A program made the position numbers and the translations under genes. 30,398 bases of DNA, from contig BFEA01000315.1 of assembly GCA_003427395.1 (NCBI GenBank), forward strand, positions 1,471,663 to 1,502,060, in the 5' to 3' direction. The stretch's first letter is position 1. Each line of letters starts with the position of its first letter. Below, in pieces: positions 9,272 through 18,439 of the stretch. The DNA is from Chara braunii. Its lineage: Eukaryota > Streptophyta > Charophyceae > Charales > Characeae. A model generated the notes under the pieces. It worked only from the letters and a program-made list of their open reading frames with translations. It ran no database searches and was not told where the DNA came from.

Positions 9272-9543
9272 CTCTTATCGTAGGGCATGTTCACACTTGG
9301 GACTTTCTCGGACGTATCTGGGTGTGAAGAAGTCCAGATTCGGTTGAAGAAGTTGTACTGCGAATATGTCCTTAGCAGTGAGATTTCGCCAAGTGCCGAC
9401 AAGGTTTACGTGAGGTTTCCCCATAGCTCTTATCATAGGGTACGCTCACACACAGGACTTTACCGCACACGGATCTGGGTGTGAAGAAGTCCAGATTCGG
9501 TTGAAGAAGTCCTACTGTGAATATGTCCTTAGCAGTGTGATCT
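9227..9543. repeat. 155-bp tandem duplication covering the gene's 3' end
   Basis: Copy 1 (9227-9381) holds the last ~14 codons, the TAG stop and the first ~110 bp of the 3' flank of the pseudouridine synthase gene. Copy 2 (about 9382-9536, similarity continuing to about 9543) repeats this with scattered substitutions. The aligned codons of copy 2 still read C-R-Q-G-L-R-E-V-S-P-stop against C-L-Q-A-L-R-E-L-S-S-stop in copy 1. Both copies carry the motif AGTCCAGATTCGGTTGAAGA. Unequal crossing-over or replication slippage are the likely origins. Confidence 0.85.
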
Positions 9544-9641
9544 GCTGCCACGTCATTTGATCAATTCCTTTTTTTTTTTCTTTTTTTTTCACCATTTGTT
9601 CAGTTTCGTGGGCTTATAGATCCCTGTCGTCGGGTCTTCTC

Positions 9642-9649
9642 CTGTTGTC

Positions 9650-9692
<43 letters not shown>

Positions 9693-9706
9693 CTGTTGTC
9701 ACTTTT
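9642..9706 (-). mobile_element. Poly-A-only retro-insertion with 14-bp target-site duplication
   Basis: CTGTTGTCACTTTT occurs at 9642-9655 and again at 9693-9706, and only T residues (about 37) lie between. A poly-A tail (minus strand) flanked by a 14-bp direct repeat is what an extremely 5'-truncated LINE or retroposon insertion leaves. In that orientation the duplication begins with AAAA, like the one around the LINE at 3914-6252. Replication slippage is a weaker alternative. Confidence 0.65.
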
Positions 9707-10299
9707 AGTTTACCATTCCACTCCTTTGCCGGTTGGGCCACTTTGTGGCTGTTATGCTCCTTTTTTTTTTCTTTTTCTTTTTGGCCTTCGCTATCAGCCA
9801 TTAAGTTTTCCGTCCTTTTTCTTCCTTTTTGTGATGCACCCTTTTTTATTTTCATTCTGATGTAATAGCATCATTGAACAAGGGGTCGGCAGATGGTCTC
9901 TTCAAGGCAGGGATGGGGGGGAGGAGGGCGGGGGGGGGGGGGAAGGGCCGTGCCTTGAGCAAAAGAGTAATTCCACAGCTGACCTGCGCCTGGTTTAGGG
10001 ACTAATCTTGTGGTGTCTGCACCAAGTTAGAATGAACCTGGTCAGAATGGTGACCACGTTCGTTGTAACTTAGTAGAGAGCAGGAATGGCAGCAGTTTTG
10101 CCTAGGCCTTGGAAATGACTCTCTACCTGAAAGGTAAGGTAGCAAAATCTAGATCTCGTCGATTTTGGGAGGCTACGTGTCCAGGTACAGATCTTGCAGG
10201 TACGTAATAAAGAGATGCCTTTTTTTTTTCTTTTTTCTTTTTTTAAATCCCCTCGATGATAATTGCTGTGGTGCCACTCTCAGAATGTTGCCTTATCCA
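9707..10299. other. Intergenic stretch without a gene
   Basis: T-rich runs continue to about 9850, followed by a G-rich patch (9913-9945) and then unique sequence. The small frames here are homopolymer translations. I see no RNA gene or domain. Confidence 0.6.
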
Positions 10300-10601
10300 G
10301 CGGCCTAGCTCAGTTGGTAAGGCATGCAAGTGGCATTCGGGAGGTCTTGGGTTCAATCCCCATTGGCCTCATGTACCTTCCTGGGCATGCTTGGCGCCTG
10401 CCACCTAGAGATAGCCCGTCGGCCCCCCCAATTGGCATTAAAAAGCAGTCTCTGCTGATGTTCATAGGGGGAGGGGTACTCAGGGAGGCACAGCGACTGG
10501 CCACTCAGATGATGCTGGGTCCCTCTGCTACCGGCTGTTCCCTGGCCGGGCGTCATGAAAATCTTCCTAGAAAAAAAGACCTTTTTTTTTTTCTTTTTTT
10601 T
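10300..10601 (+). mobile_element. tRNA-derived SINE
   Basis: The 5' part resembles a tRNA with internal RNA polymerase III promoters: an A box TAGCTCAGTTGG (10306-10317) and a B box GGTTCAATCC (10350-10359), correctly ordered and about 30 bp apart. The acceptor ends pair only partly (GGCC/GGCC) and the D and anticodon stems are broken, so a functional tRNA is unlikely. A ~200-bp unrelated body follows, ending in a T-rich tail (about 10580-10601). No target-site duplication was recognised, so the 3' boundary is approximate. Overlapping short ORFs have no recognisable domain. Confidence 0.65.
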
Positions 10602-10656
10602 GTAATACAATGCCGGGAAGTGGCCCCGGCGTCCCTCACAAAGGTGGCAGCCCTGG

Positions 10657-10798
10657 GGGCCAAGTCCCACTAGCAGCGTTGAGCTACCTCACGCCTGAAG
10701 AAATGGTGTCGAGTTTCCTGAACTGCACGTCTCCACAAACACGTCCACATTCAGGCATTGAGGAATTTAAACTCAACGCTGCTAGTGGGACTTGGCCC
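10657..10798. repeat. Perfect 27-bp inverted repeat (stem-loop)
   Basis: Positions 10657-10683 and 10772-10798 are exact reverse complements over 27 bp, including CACTAGCAGCGTTGAG. Weaker pairing continues inward (CCTCACGCCTGA with TCAGGCATTGAGG), giving arms of about 47 nt and a loop of about 47 nt. It sits just after the SINE's T-rich tail. A small foldback element or a small-RNA precursor would both fit. The 181-aa open frame at 10610-11155 spans it and has no recognisable domain. Confidence 0.8.
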
Positions 10799-11296
10799 AG
10801 GCCTGCTCCCGGCAACTCCGGCCGGGCTCCCAGCACGTGCTGCTCCCCACGAATAGACTGGAGCACTTGTTCAAAAAAAAAAAAAGGCTTGCTAAAGTTG
10901 AACGACGGAGATCAATTGTCTCGGAAACAGCATGCATCTGAATTGGACCATCCAAAGTTTCTCGTAACTGCTATCCTTTTTTTCTTTCTTTTGTTCGGCG
11001 AAACTTGGGCGGAGGATATCCTTCACGTCTACCAAATGACAAAGACGAAAGGGAAAACAATTTTTTTTTTTTTGATTTTTTTGTGTTTTATTTTATCGTT
11101 ATCGACGTTATGTAACTGCTGGTACACCATTTATTTATTCATTGCCGAAGTTTAGATCGAATTCATAAATCATTTCAACAAAAGACTGCCAAGCATTGGG
11201 TACCAAATAAACAACCTCCATTTATGGCGATGAAATAAAAATAAAAGTCAAGCTGAACTACTTGTTAAAAAACAAGAGAGTAAAGCGAACACAAGG

Positions 11297-11390
11297 GTAA
11301 AATGAAATAAGCTAGGGGTCGTGGACGAAATGAAATAAGCTTAGGGGTTGCGGACAAAATGAAATCAGCTAGGGGGTGTGGACGAAGCCA
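11297..11390. repeat. Three tandem copies of a ~33-bp unit
   Basis: The unit is close to AAATGAAATAAGCTAGGGG followed by TCGTGGACG, repeated three times with a few substitutions. The flanks (10870-11296) are AT-rich and show no gene. Confidence 0.75.
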
Positions 11391-11532
11391 CAGGTCCTGT
11401 ACAGCATAGGCCACCTACGGCCGACATCCTATCCTTCGCTTCTTCTTGAACAAAACAAGGAAATAAATGAGAAGAGTGAAAATGAAAGTAAACCCAACTA
11501 ACAAGCGGGAACGACATGAGGATCCTCAGCTT

Positions 11533-11629
11533 CCTACCTTCTTCCCCAGAATACAGCGTACGGTCATTATAGTTGTAAGTAAATACAGGTATAATAACCG
11601 TACATTGGATTCGGGGGAAGAAGGTAGGT
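11533..11629. repeat. Stem-loop with 38-bp arms
   Basis: The arm at 11533-11570 pairs with 11592-11629 over 38 positions with about five mismatches. A perfect 15-bp base (CCTACCTTCTTCCCC) is followed by an upper stem containing TACGGT. The loop is about 21 nt, so the fold is compact. The minus-strand frames around it (11526-11998) have no recognisable domain. Confidence 0.7.
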
Positions 11630-12092
11630 AGCCTACAATTAACATCCTAGGGTAGATAGGACCAGGGTAAGAGCAAATGAAGAGCAGAATTAAAAAAAAC
11701 ATGAGCAATCCAAACAAAGTGAAAACGGAAGCGACTACGACTCTCTTACACAGAGAGAGGATCCTGGAAAAATACAATCTTTCATTTTTACGCAGGAACT
11801 GCACTTAGAGAGACAGCAGGGGAAAAGACCAACAAGAAAATAAAGAATCACACAAGGAAAGATGAAAACAAGAAAAGAAAAGTCAGTCCTTCGGGACATC
11901 CGGTAAAATTGGAACGATACAGAGAAGGGTAGATTAGCGAATGGCCCCTGCGCTTTCAAGGATGACACGCGTAAATCGAGAAATGGTCCAAATAACAATT
12001 AAAAGAAAAAAAAAAAAAGACTAAAAAAAGTTCGACTCTGGTACTCTCTCCTGTCGTTCGGAGACTCTGAACAAATTTGGAAACTGCATCCG

Positions 12093-12164
12093 CACAAATT
12101 TTGGATCGTAGCTTGTTAAACCGCCAGTACTTCACAAATTTTAAATCGTAGCTTGTTAAACCCA
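12093..12164. repeat. Direct repeat of ~30 bp
   Basis: CACAAATTTTGGATCGTAGC continuing TTGTTAAACC near 12093-12122 recurs with two substitutions near 12135-12164. Confidence 0.75.
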
Positions 12165-12165
12165 T

Positions 12166-12361
12166 TTAGAAGAGTTTGGAGGAATCGGGACCGAACTCCC
12201 ACGCCGTCACTCCCAGAAAAGTCAGGACTAGTCGCAGTGGCGGAACAAAAAAAAATGTGTTGCAAGTCTTCAATTCTTGTACCCTCGCACGAAACACACA
12301 ATGACGATGCTTTAGTCGTTCTCGTGGCGCACCAAATGGCTGTCGGGACAACTACATGCAC
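12166..12361 (-). pseudogene. Possible LINE zinc-knuckle remnant
   Basis: A minus-strand frame reads LCVSCEGTRIEDLQHIFFC, a C-x2-C-x9-H-x3-C pattern like the zinc knuckle at the C-terminus of LINE reverse transcriptases. Nothing else of a LINE is recognisable nearby, and the frame is interrupted downstream. The match is short and could be chance. Confidence 0.3.
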
Positions 12362-12972
12362 GATCTACCACAAAAACTCACGTGTTCGACAAATCAATAG
12401 CGTCCAAAATCATGGCAGTGCTGACACCAACCACGCCGCCATGTCTTGCACCCAGCCCGAAACAATCCACCGGCTAGCCAGCTGCCATCCCACATCTATA
12501 CACGGGACGAGTAAGTTTGTACCCTAATCTTGTCGAATATTGGTAAAGACAGAGCTTTTTCCCTGGAATTATTGGGTGCTCCCATGCCCAGTCCCTTGGA
12601 TCCACTGGAAGTGCATGGGCTGGAAGTGAAAGCCTCTACAACAAGGGAAAGGGGGGGAAACAAGGTGCACACCACACACGAAGCAGATGCACACAGTCAC
12701 TCGAAGTAGAGTAGACAACACCGAAAACCCGTTATGCGGGATGTCAAGCTGGAAGTATTAACGTCATAGACATCGCATCCCACCAGCCCTCCTTCATACC
12801 ATCAACCTCAAGAAACCATCGATCGTTCCGAGAATAATGTGGCGGTGGTTGTCGGCAACTAACGAGAGATGGTTAACAGGGGGGTCAAATCTTTGTCGTT
12901 TTCGTCGGCGATTTCGGTACGAAATTCATCGAATTTTCCAAAAACAAACGATATGAGCCCATAGCGCAAACA
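12362..12972. other. Intergenic stretch without a gene
   Basis: Unique sequence of mixed composition. I see no domain, RNA gene or notable repeat beyond a short inverted GCCCATGC/GCATGGGC pair. Confidence 0.5.
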
Positions 12973-13737
12973 TCAAAAAAAAAAATACAAATGAAGCATC
13001 CAATGAAGTCTAGATGGCAGAGTGTTTAATAGACAGTTCAGCCTCTTGGCTACTTTTCGTCCAGCCGGAGCACTTGGTTCGTTGAATGTAGGGTAAACGA
13101 GTCTCAATCTTTCTAAATCCTTTTTTGGGGGAACTGCGTATCTGTTCCCAATTGTACCTTTGGCCACCCATTTGCCTACACGTTGTAGCCCAAGTGTGCG
13201 AGAATCTAATTTACCCAAATCCATAACATCGCATTCATATTCCATCTGCACCACGTAGCGACCACTACGCACAAACAAATCATGCATAGCTTCGTGGTAT
13301 AATCGAGGGCAGAGGACAATAGTTTCCCCCGGGTTTCGATCCGTTGGCGCCAAGACCAAACATCCACACATAATCTTAATTGCATGTACTTCCTCACTAG
13401 ACATTTCCCCGTGACGATTCTTCGTACCATTCATACAACTCAAAACTTCATCAAGACCGAAATCCAAAGTATCACAATCGCTCATTTGCGAAGTGGCACA
13501 ATATGCCAACAACTCCACTCGTAATAGATATTTTCTGCCTGTTTTTGAAGCCCTTGGCACATTGCATACGTTATATACAAACGACGAAACACGGATGTCT
13601 TCCCAATTCTTACATCTGACGTGTCCTTTGTACCTCGGAAGTGGAAAGCCTGCACAAGTACATGCTGAAACCTCCCGACGTGCGAAACGCCGGTGGTTAT
13701 GCAGCATATCAGCAATTGATGGATTCTTTGTCTGCAC
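12973..13737 (-). pseudogene. Penelope-like retroelement fragment, N-terminal part of the RT region
   Basis: A 254-residue minus-strand frame contains blocks I associate with green-lineage Penelope-like elements: DMLHNHRRFARRE, then C-T-C-x-GFPLPRYKGHV (a CxC-type zinc element), N-VCNVPRA, LVLAPTDRNPGETIVLCPRLYHEA, and a conserved entry to the RT core, YAVPPKKDLERLRLVYPTF. The frame then runs into an A/T homopolymer near 12975, and the catalytic RT motifs are absent. The copy is therefore truncated and dead. Related sequence continues upstream at 13848-14036. Assignment rests on motif memory rather than alignment; another retroelement class is possible. Confidence 0.5.
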
Positions 13738-14036
13738 AGTTATGACTTTAAGTTATCGCTTTCAGGGACCACTAAAGGAATATGAAGATCATTTATCTTA
13801 CCATCTTAAAGTCGATGAACACCTCCCAGGCTGATTTGATCATCACACTAAAGTCTGGCAATAAGTTTCTTCCGCACATCAAACCCATAGTCATTCCTAA
13901 TAGTCGTATTTACAATTAGTTTTAGCAGTGAACATGTAAGTTGCCTATTAAAATCTTTGATGATTGGATGGAGACCAATGAGAAAGTACAAATCACAGTT
14001 ATGGGCAATTGTTTTCTTATTCTTATACTTCAACAA
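13738..14036 (-). pseudogene. Penelope-like element fragment, region before the CxC motif
   Basis: The minus-strand frame at 13848-14036 ends in IRNDYGFDVRKKLIARL, which resembles the segment preceding the CxC region in the neighbouring fragment. Between it and 13737 the sequence stays protein-like (LVVPESDNLKS) but has several stops. The two pieces look like one decayed reading frame. Confidence 0.4.
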
Positions 14037-14039
14037 AGA

Positions 14040-14780
14040 GATTATATATCTTTAACCATTATTGTTGATTCTCCCCCACTTACGGAAGTTGATGATCTGT
14101 AGGTTGACCTCCTAATGAGAGTGAGTCGGCGCAGCGCGACCGGGAGCAGCACGCCGCTTCGCTAGCGACATGGGCCGGTTCGTGAGTTGGTGGCGCTTTA
14201 TCGGTGCGGCTCCCTGCGAGGAATATCGAGGAGTTGATGTGGGCAATGCGAATTACGACGGTAGGCGATGACGCGATGTTCCGTTGGTTTGTCGAGCGCG
14301 GCCATTAACGAGATGCTTTGGCTGAGGATTCTTCCAGCCTCGATAACCTAGGATGAAGAGGTCTCTTGCTCCATGCTTCGTTTATGTGGTGTCGCGGCTT
14401 GACACGCTAGAGGAAGGGGAGGCTATCGGGGTGATTAAGATAGTCTTCATGAAATCTTTGGCACAGTAGTGGCCTTGCTCCTGCACGAATCTAGTGGAGA
14501 TTGGTTGGGTAGAGCGGGCAAAAAGTGAGGAATATCCTCTCATGCAGAATGGGAGGAGGAAGGTTTGTTACAAGCTGGAGCGTCGAAGAGAGTATGTGGT
14601 TTCAAGCGTTCGTTTGAGCTGGTTCACCTAGTATTCTAATATGTATTTACCTAAATGACGCTTTAAATCTTCATTAACCACTTTCTCCCACTTCGTGGCC
14701 TCTGGTGACACAACCGCCGCAAAGCGTTCATCTTTCCCACCCACCCCAGGGTGGGGTGGTGTTGACTCCATTTTTTTATT
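14040..14780. other. Stretch without an identified gene
   Basis: From about 14110 to 14600 the sequence is more GC-rich and lacks homopolymers. It resembles decayed coding DNA, but no frame or motif could be identified. It lies between the Penelope-like remnant and the organelle-derived fragments. Confidence 0.4.
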
Positions 14781-14781
14781 G

Positions 14782-14950
14782 GCCAGGCAGCGAAGGAAGC
14801 TGACGAGCGGAAAAAAGCTAGAGCCATAAGAGCCAAATATGTGTTTGACGCCGATATTGCGAAATGCTTTGATCGAATCAACACTTCGTGCCTCTTGGAA
14901 AAGCTAGACACATATCCTATGATGAGCAATCAGATACCTGGTTGAAAGCA
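14782..14950 (+). pseudogene. Group II intron reverse transcriptase fragment
   Basis: The plus strand reads ARAIRAKYVFDADIAKCFD followed by RIN...LLEKLDTYP. DADIxxCFDxI is motif A of group II intron RT/maturases and includes a catalytic Asp. A shifted frame then gives TWLKA, the next conserved block. Only about 55 codons remain, with a frameshift. The sequence joins directly to atp1 sequence at about 14945-14955, an arrangement not expected in an organelle genome. A mitochondrial origin is likely from the neighbour; plastid or bacterial origin cannot be excluded. Confidence 0.65.
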
Positions 14951-15208
14951 GTGTTGAAACAACCATAATATAGTCCAATCTCGATTGAAAGGCAAGTTGT
15001 TGTTACTTATGCGGCTGTCAACGGTTATTTAGATCAAATTCAGATTTCTCAAATTCTTAAATATGAACAAGAGTTGTTGAAATCAATTGATCCAAGTTTG
15101 CTTTCTGCTATTGCACAACAAAAAACAATCACTGAATAAATCGATAGTCAACTGACTAACTTTTATCAAAAATATACTCAGAGTTTTTTAGCAACTCACA
15201 TGGGTTAA
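14951..15208 (+). pseudogene. atp1: Mitochondrial atp1 (ATP synthase F1 alpha) 3' fragment, nuclear copy
   Basis: The frame reads YSPISIERQVVVTYAAVNGY, then KYEQELLKSIDPSLLSAIAQ and FYQKYTQSFLATH, the C-terminus of plant-type mitochondrial ATP synthase alpha. About 85 codons remain. Two internal TAA codons (14966-14968 and 15137-15139) stand where Gln (CAA) is expected, so both can be explained by single C-to-T changes. The final TAA is at 15206-15208. Without the rest of the gene and with these stops, it is a NUMT-type pseudogene. Confidence 0.9.
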
Positions 15209-15840
15209 TTCACCATTTTTCTATATCTTTGTGACTGTTTTGGGTGGGGAAGCGTTGAAAAACAAACCCCACCAACGACACGAAAAAAGTTAGCGGCGCA
15301 ATAATGACAGAGTCGATGGAGCATAAGAATTTTCTGCAAACATGTGTGGCGCTCTTCACGTTGGTTGCCTTTTCAAATTGATTTCGTTGATTTTAATTTT
15401 GCATCTTCTAATTTCATATATTCTTGGTCTAATCTAGTGCTTACACAATTATAAATTCAACTTTTCAAATTTGAAAAAATAAACTCACAATCTTATTTTT
15501 TATTTCCTGATCATCCAAATTTTCGTCTACATGTACACACATACACACATATCCTTGAATTTTGACTACAGTTTCTAAAAGTCCCAAGTAAAGTGTTCTC
15601 ATCTACAAGTACTACACATATACACACAAACATATATTATCCATTATAAATCGTCAGCACAATTTGTAGGGATCTGTTCTATCACTACGTATCCTTGACT
15701 TTCGACTATATTTTCTAAAAGTCCCAAGGTTCTATCATGAGTTTATAATCTTGAAACCTGAAAACTTCGGAATTCTACTATTATAATTATAAACTTTGAA
15801 GACCCTCTCTGATAATTAGTTTTTTGTTTCTTTTCAATTG
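15209..15840. other. AT-rich stretch with a diverged direct repeat
   Basis: No gene is visible. TATCCTTGA(A/C)TTT(T/C)GACTA followed by TTTCTAAAAGTCCCAA occurs at about 15550-15592 and again at about 15690-15731, with ACACATA-rich sequence between. Confidence 0.6.
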
Positions 15841-16420
15841 GTGATACGTGAACATGGTGGGAGTTGCCAAATGTTGATTGGAGCAAGGGCCAGGGGAATA
15901 ATTGTAATAGTCTTACTGCCGCCTTGCGGCTTCCTTAGTGGGGTGTTCTTAAAGATATAGGGTGTTTTCGGGGGTATAGCGTACTTTTGAAGAGGCCTTG
16001 CTTTTCCAACTTGCTCTCGACATTTTGGTAAGTGTGTCATCAATAACTGTAGTCGGCTGGGTTGGATCGTTTCCGGAGGGCTGAACGGTAAGAAGGGGGT
16101 GGGGGGAGCTATATCTTGCAGGGGCATCACAAGGTGGGGGGTGAACGTCTCCAAGAGGGTAGGGGCGGAGTAGGGGGTTGCCATATTCTGGGGCAAGAGC
16201 TGATGTGTGGGTCAACATCAGTCCGAACGAAGGTAGAAATAGGCAAGGGGCGAGGGGCCATGCTTTAGGTGGGAACTGTGTGCTCCTGGGGAAAGGGGGG
16301 TAGAGGGTTGGTCCTATATTGGGCCCGAGGGAGAGCGAGAAACTCACCTTAGCGGAGGCAGTGTAGGGCTGAGGGGGGAGGGGGAGGGGGAGGGGGAGGG
16401 AGGGGCGATGTCTCTCAGAG
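15841..16420. other. G-rich stretch, no gene, with (GGGGGA)n
   Basis: Two overlapping minus-strand open frames (120 and 132 aa) are proline-rich translations of a G-rich plus strand and show no domain. A (GGGGGA)n-like run lies at about 16373-16402 and could form a G-quadruplex. Confidence 0.55.
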
Positions 16421-16569
16421 AATTATAACATCCAGTTTAGTATTTCTTTCCATTTTTTTCCATTTGGTTTACCTCTCGAGGACGTTGTAGGAATAAGTGC
16501 TATCTGGTAAGTTATTTGTGATCTTGCGAAGGGTGGTCAAAAATTCGCTGGCCCTCGAAGACCAATGCA

Positions 16570-16782
16570 GGAGCAACGTTGGCCGGAGCCGGAGCTAGGT
16601 GGCGCAACTCTATGACCTAGCTTAGTGGGGGCGTGAGGCCTGGGAGAGAGATCTGGAGGGCTGTTTGCGGGAGCAGTCTCAGTGGTCATCGGGGGTCATA
16701 ACTGGAGCAATGTTGGTTGGTGTTGGAGCAAGGTGGTGCAACTCTGTAACCTAGCCTGATGGGAGCATGAGGTCTATAAGAG
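16570..16782. repeat. Tandem duplication (79-bp copies, 134-bp period) with CpG decay
   Basis: Copies at 16570-16648 and 16704-16782 are about 75-80% alike. Most differences are C-to-T or G-to-A. The first copy has about five CpG sites; all are TG, CA or TT in the second. Confidence 0.75.
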
Positions 16783-16930
16783 CTTCGGTTCATGCTGAAA
16801 ACAGTGGTAGATGGATTGAATAGGTTTCACGTGTCTGATTTGTGGTGGTTGAGAGGCTTTTTGACACACATATTCTAGTGACTTTGTAGAGTTCGAGGAG
16901 TGGACCATGAATGTTTCTTAGTTTTCCCTT

Positions 16931-16953
16931 CAAAAAAAAAAAAAAAAAAAAAA
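16931..16953 (+). repeat. Poly-A run
   Basis: About 21-23 A residues. It may be the tail of a plus-strand retroposon that includes the tandem-duplicated segment upstream, but no target-site duplication was recognised. Confidence 0.5.
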
Positions 16954-17224
16954 GGTTGACCACTAGATCGAGTTTTACAATCACGTAACAGACAAGACTT
17001 CCCTTTATTTTTTACAATGGATTTTTCAAACCATCTTCTTACATGTTTATATCAATCAAACCATCTGTTACCTCCATTTGAGGACAAAGGGAAATGCCTC
17101 TCTTGCTTACGATCCTGCTCCGATAGTAGACTATTTGGTCGAACACTTGCTCGCTCCTCGTTTATATAGAAAGTAGTGATTATGAGGTTTTTCATATTTT
17201 TACTCGTCCCGTCTAATGTTTTTG

Positions 17225-17590
17225 TTCGACCCTTCTTGGTCTCGCGCTTCCCTCTTTTTTTTCCGCCTTGTATAAGTAATGACTTTCCGACCCACTGTAT
17301 TAAATATAGAGCACCGATGCTTGATATAATAACTTTCAATAACGGCGAGTTCATCGTTTGCGGCTACTACTAGTGAAAGCAAAACATAGTTTTCCTTTCC
17401 ATAATTATGTAACCAGCGATGAAGATTATTCCTCGCACTCTCTTGTCCCCCTTGCCCCGATGTTCACTCCATCTAACATTGAGATCTCGCTCAGTTTTTC
17501 CAATGTACACCGATTTACAATATAGAGAGATTCCTACATATACACAACAATTTGCATAATCAAATCCTTCATCCCGATTTCAAAACCATT
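17225..17590 (-). pseudogene. GIY-YIG endonuclease fragment, probably from a Penelope-like element
   Basis: The minus strand reads YANCCVYVGISLYCKSVYIG and then KTERDLNVRWSEH, which carries the YIG and R-x3-EH parts of a GIY-YIG nuclease. The first frame stops near 17372; a second frame continues as DELAVIESYYIKHRCSIFN followed by a Lys/Arg-rich tail, which fits the domain's C-terminal part (E-x2-YI...N). The fragment is therefore frameshifted. On the minus strand it lies upstream of the Penelope-like RT-region fragments at 14036-12973. That order matches the permuted (N-terminal GIY-YIG) Penelope-like elements of green algae, though 3.2 kb of other sequence intervenes. A freestanding homing nuclease is an alternative. 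Confidence 0.55.
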
Positions 17591-17599
17591 TTTTTCAGC

Positions 17600-18435
17600 C
17601 TGCACGAAACTTCCTTCATCAAGGGATGTCACAAAATTTTATCTGAAAACTTTGGAATGAAACTACAATTGAAATTTGATGAAAATTTACATTGGAAGCT
17701 GAGGCGAGAACTGTGTTGAAAATTGTAATGGGAACTACACAGAACATTGCTCAAAATCTTAATTGTGCCTTGAAACTACATTATGAACTTTGCATCAAGG
17801 AGATGCATTGCTTAGGAGCATTGGGTACAAACCTTGTTCATTTACTACATACGAGCATGACACAAAGGTGATATAGGAGTACAAACTCTTAACTCAGAGA
17901 TGAAAAAACTTGCACTTGAAATAATTGCGCACACACAATGAATTTTTGTTACGTTGTTAGGGCAAATACCCTGACAAGGGTATTTGTCGGGGGTTTTGAA
18001 CGTCGGACGCTGTCCAACTTCCTTGTTGGATTGAAGGACCCGATGAGACTGACGTTGCCAAAAATTTATTCAGACCAGACTTGTGACTGACAAACTAAAA
18101 AATTTTGAGCCTTAGTTGGGACGCCTGTGATGTCCGAGAGTAGTAACAATAACTGGAAGTTTTTGCTTTTGTCGAAGCTGCAGGAATGTGCGGACATGGG
18201 AACGCTAAAGTTAAACCTATTCTACCTAAAATACTGCAGCCGCGCGATTCAGGGCCTAAGTAGGCAAAGAAAAAGGAGGGATGCGTAGGGGACCTCGGGA
18301 TGTACAGCTAGCGCACCCGGCTAGAGCGGCGAAGGAGCGACGCGACCGTGGCCGTCTTGGCGGCTCGTGAGATTATTATACGTCGTCCCCAAGTTGTCTC
18401 TCATTTGCGCGTTTTATTTACTTCTTGAAATTGAA
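17600..18435. other. Stretch without an identified gene
   Basis: AT-rich to about 17990, then mixed. The GC-rich patch at 18230-18370 interrupts the otherwise AT-rich region but shows no RNA gene I can fold or domain I can name. Confidence 0.4.
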
Positions 18436-18439
18436 ATCA

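Noticed and set aside
10300-10370. Functional tRNA gene
   Set aside because: A and B boxes are good, but the acceptor, D and anticodon stems do not pair properly and a SINE-like body and T-rich tail follow.
14951-15208. Plastid atpA fragment
   Set aside because: The sequence matches the mitochondrial (atp1) C-terminus with IDPSLLSAI and TQSFLATH; plastid atpA ends very differently.
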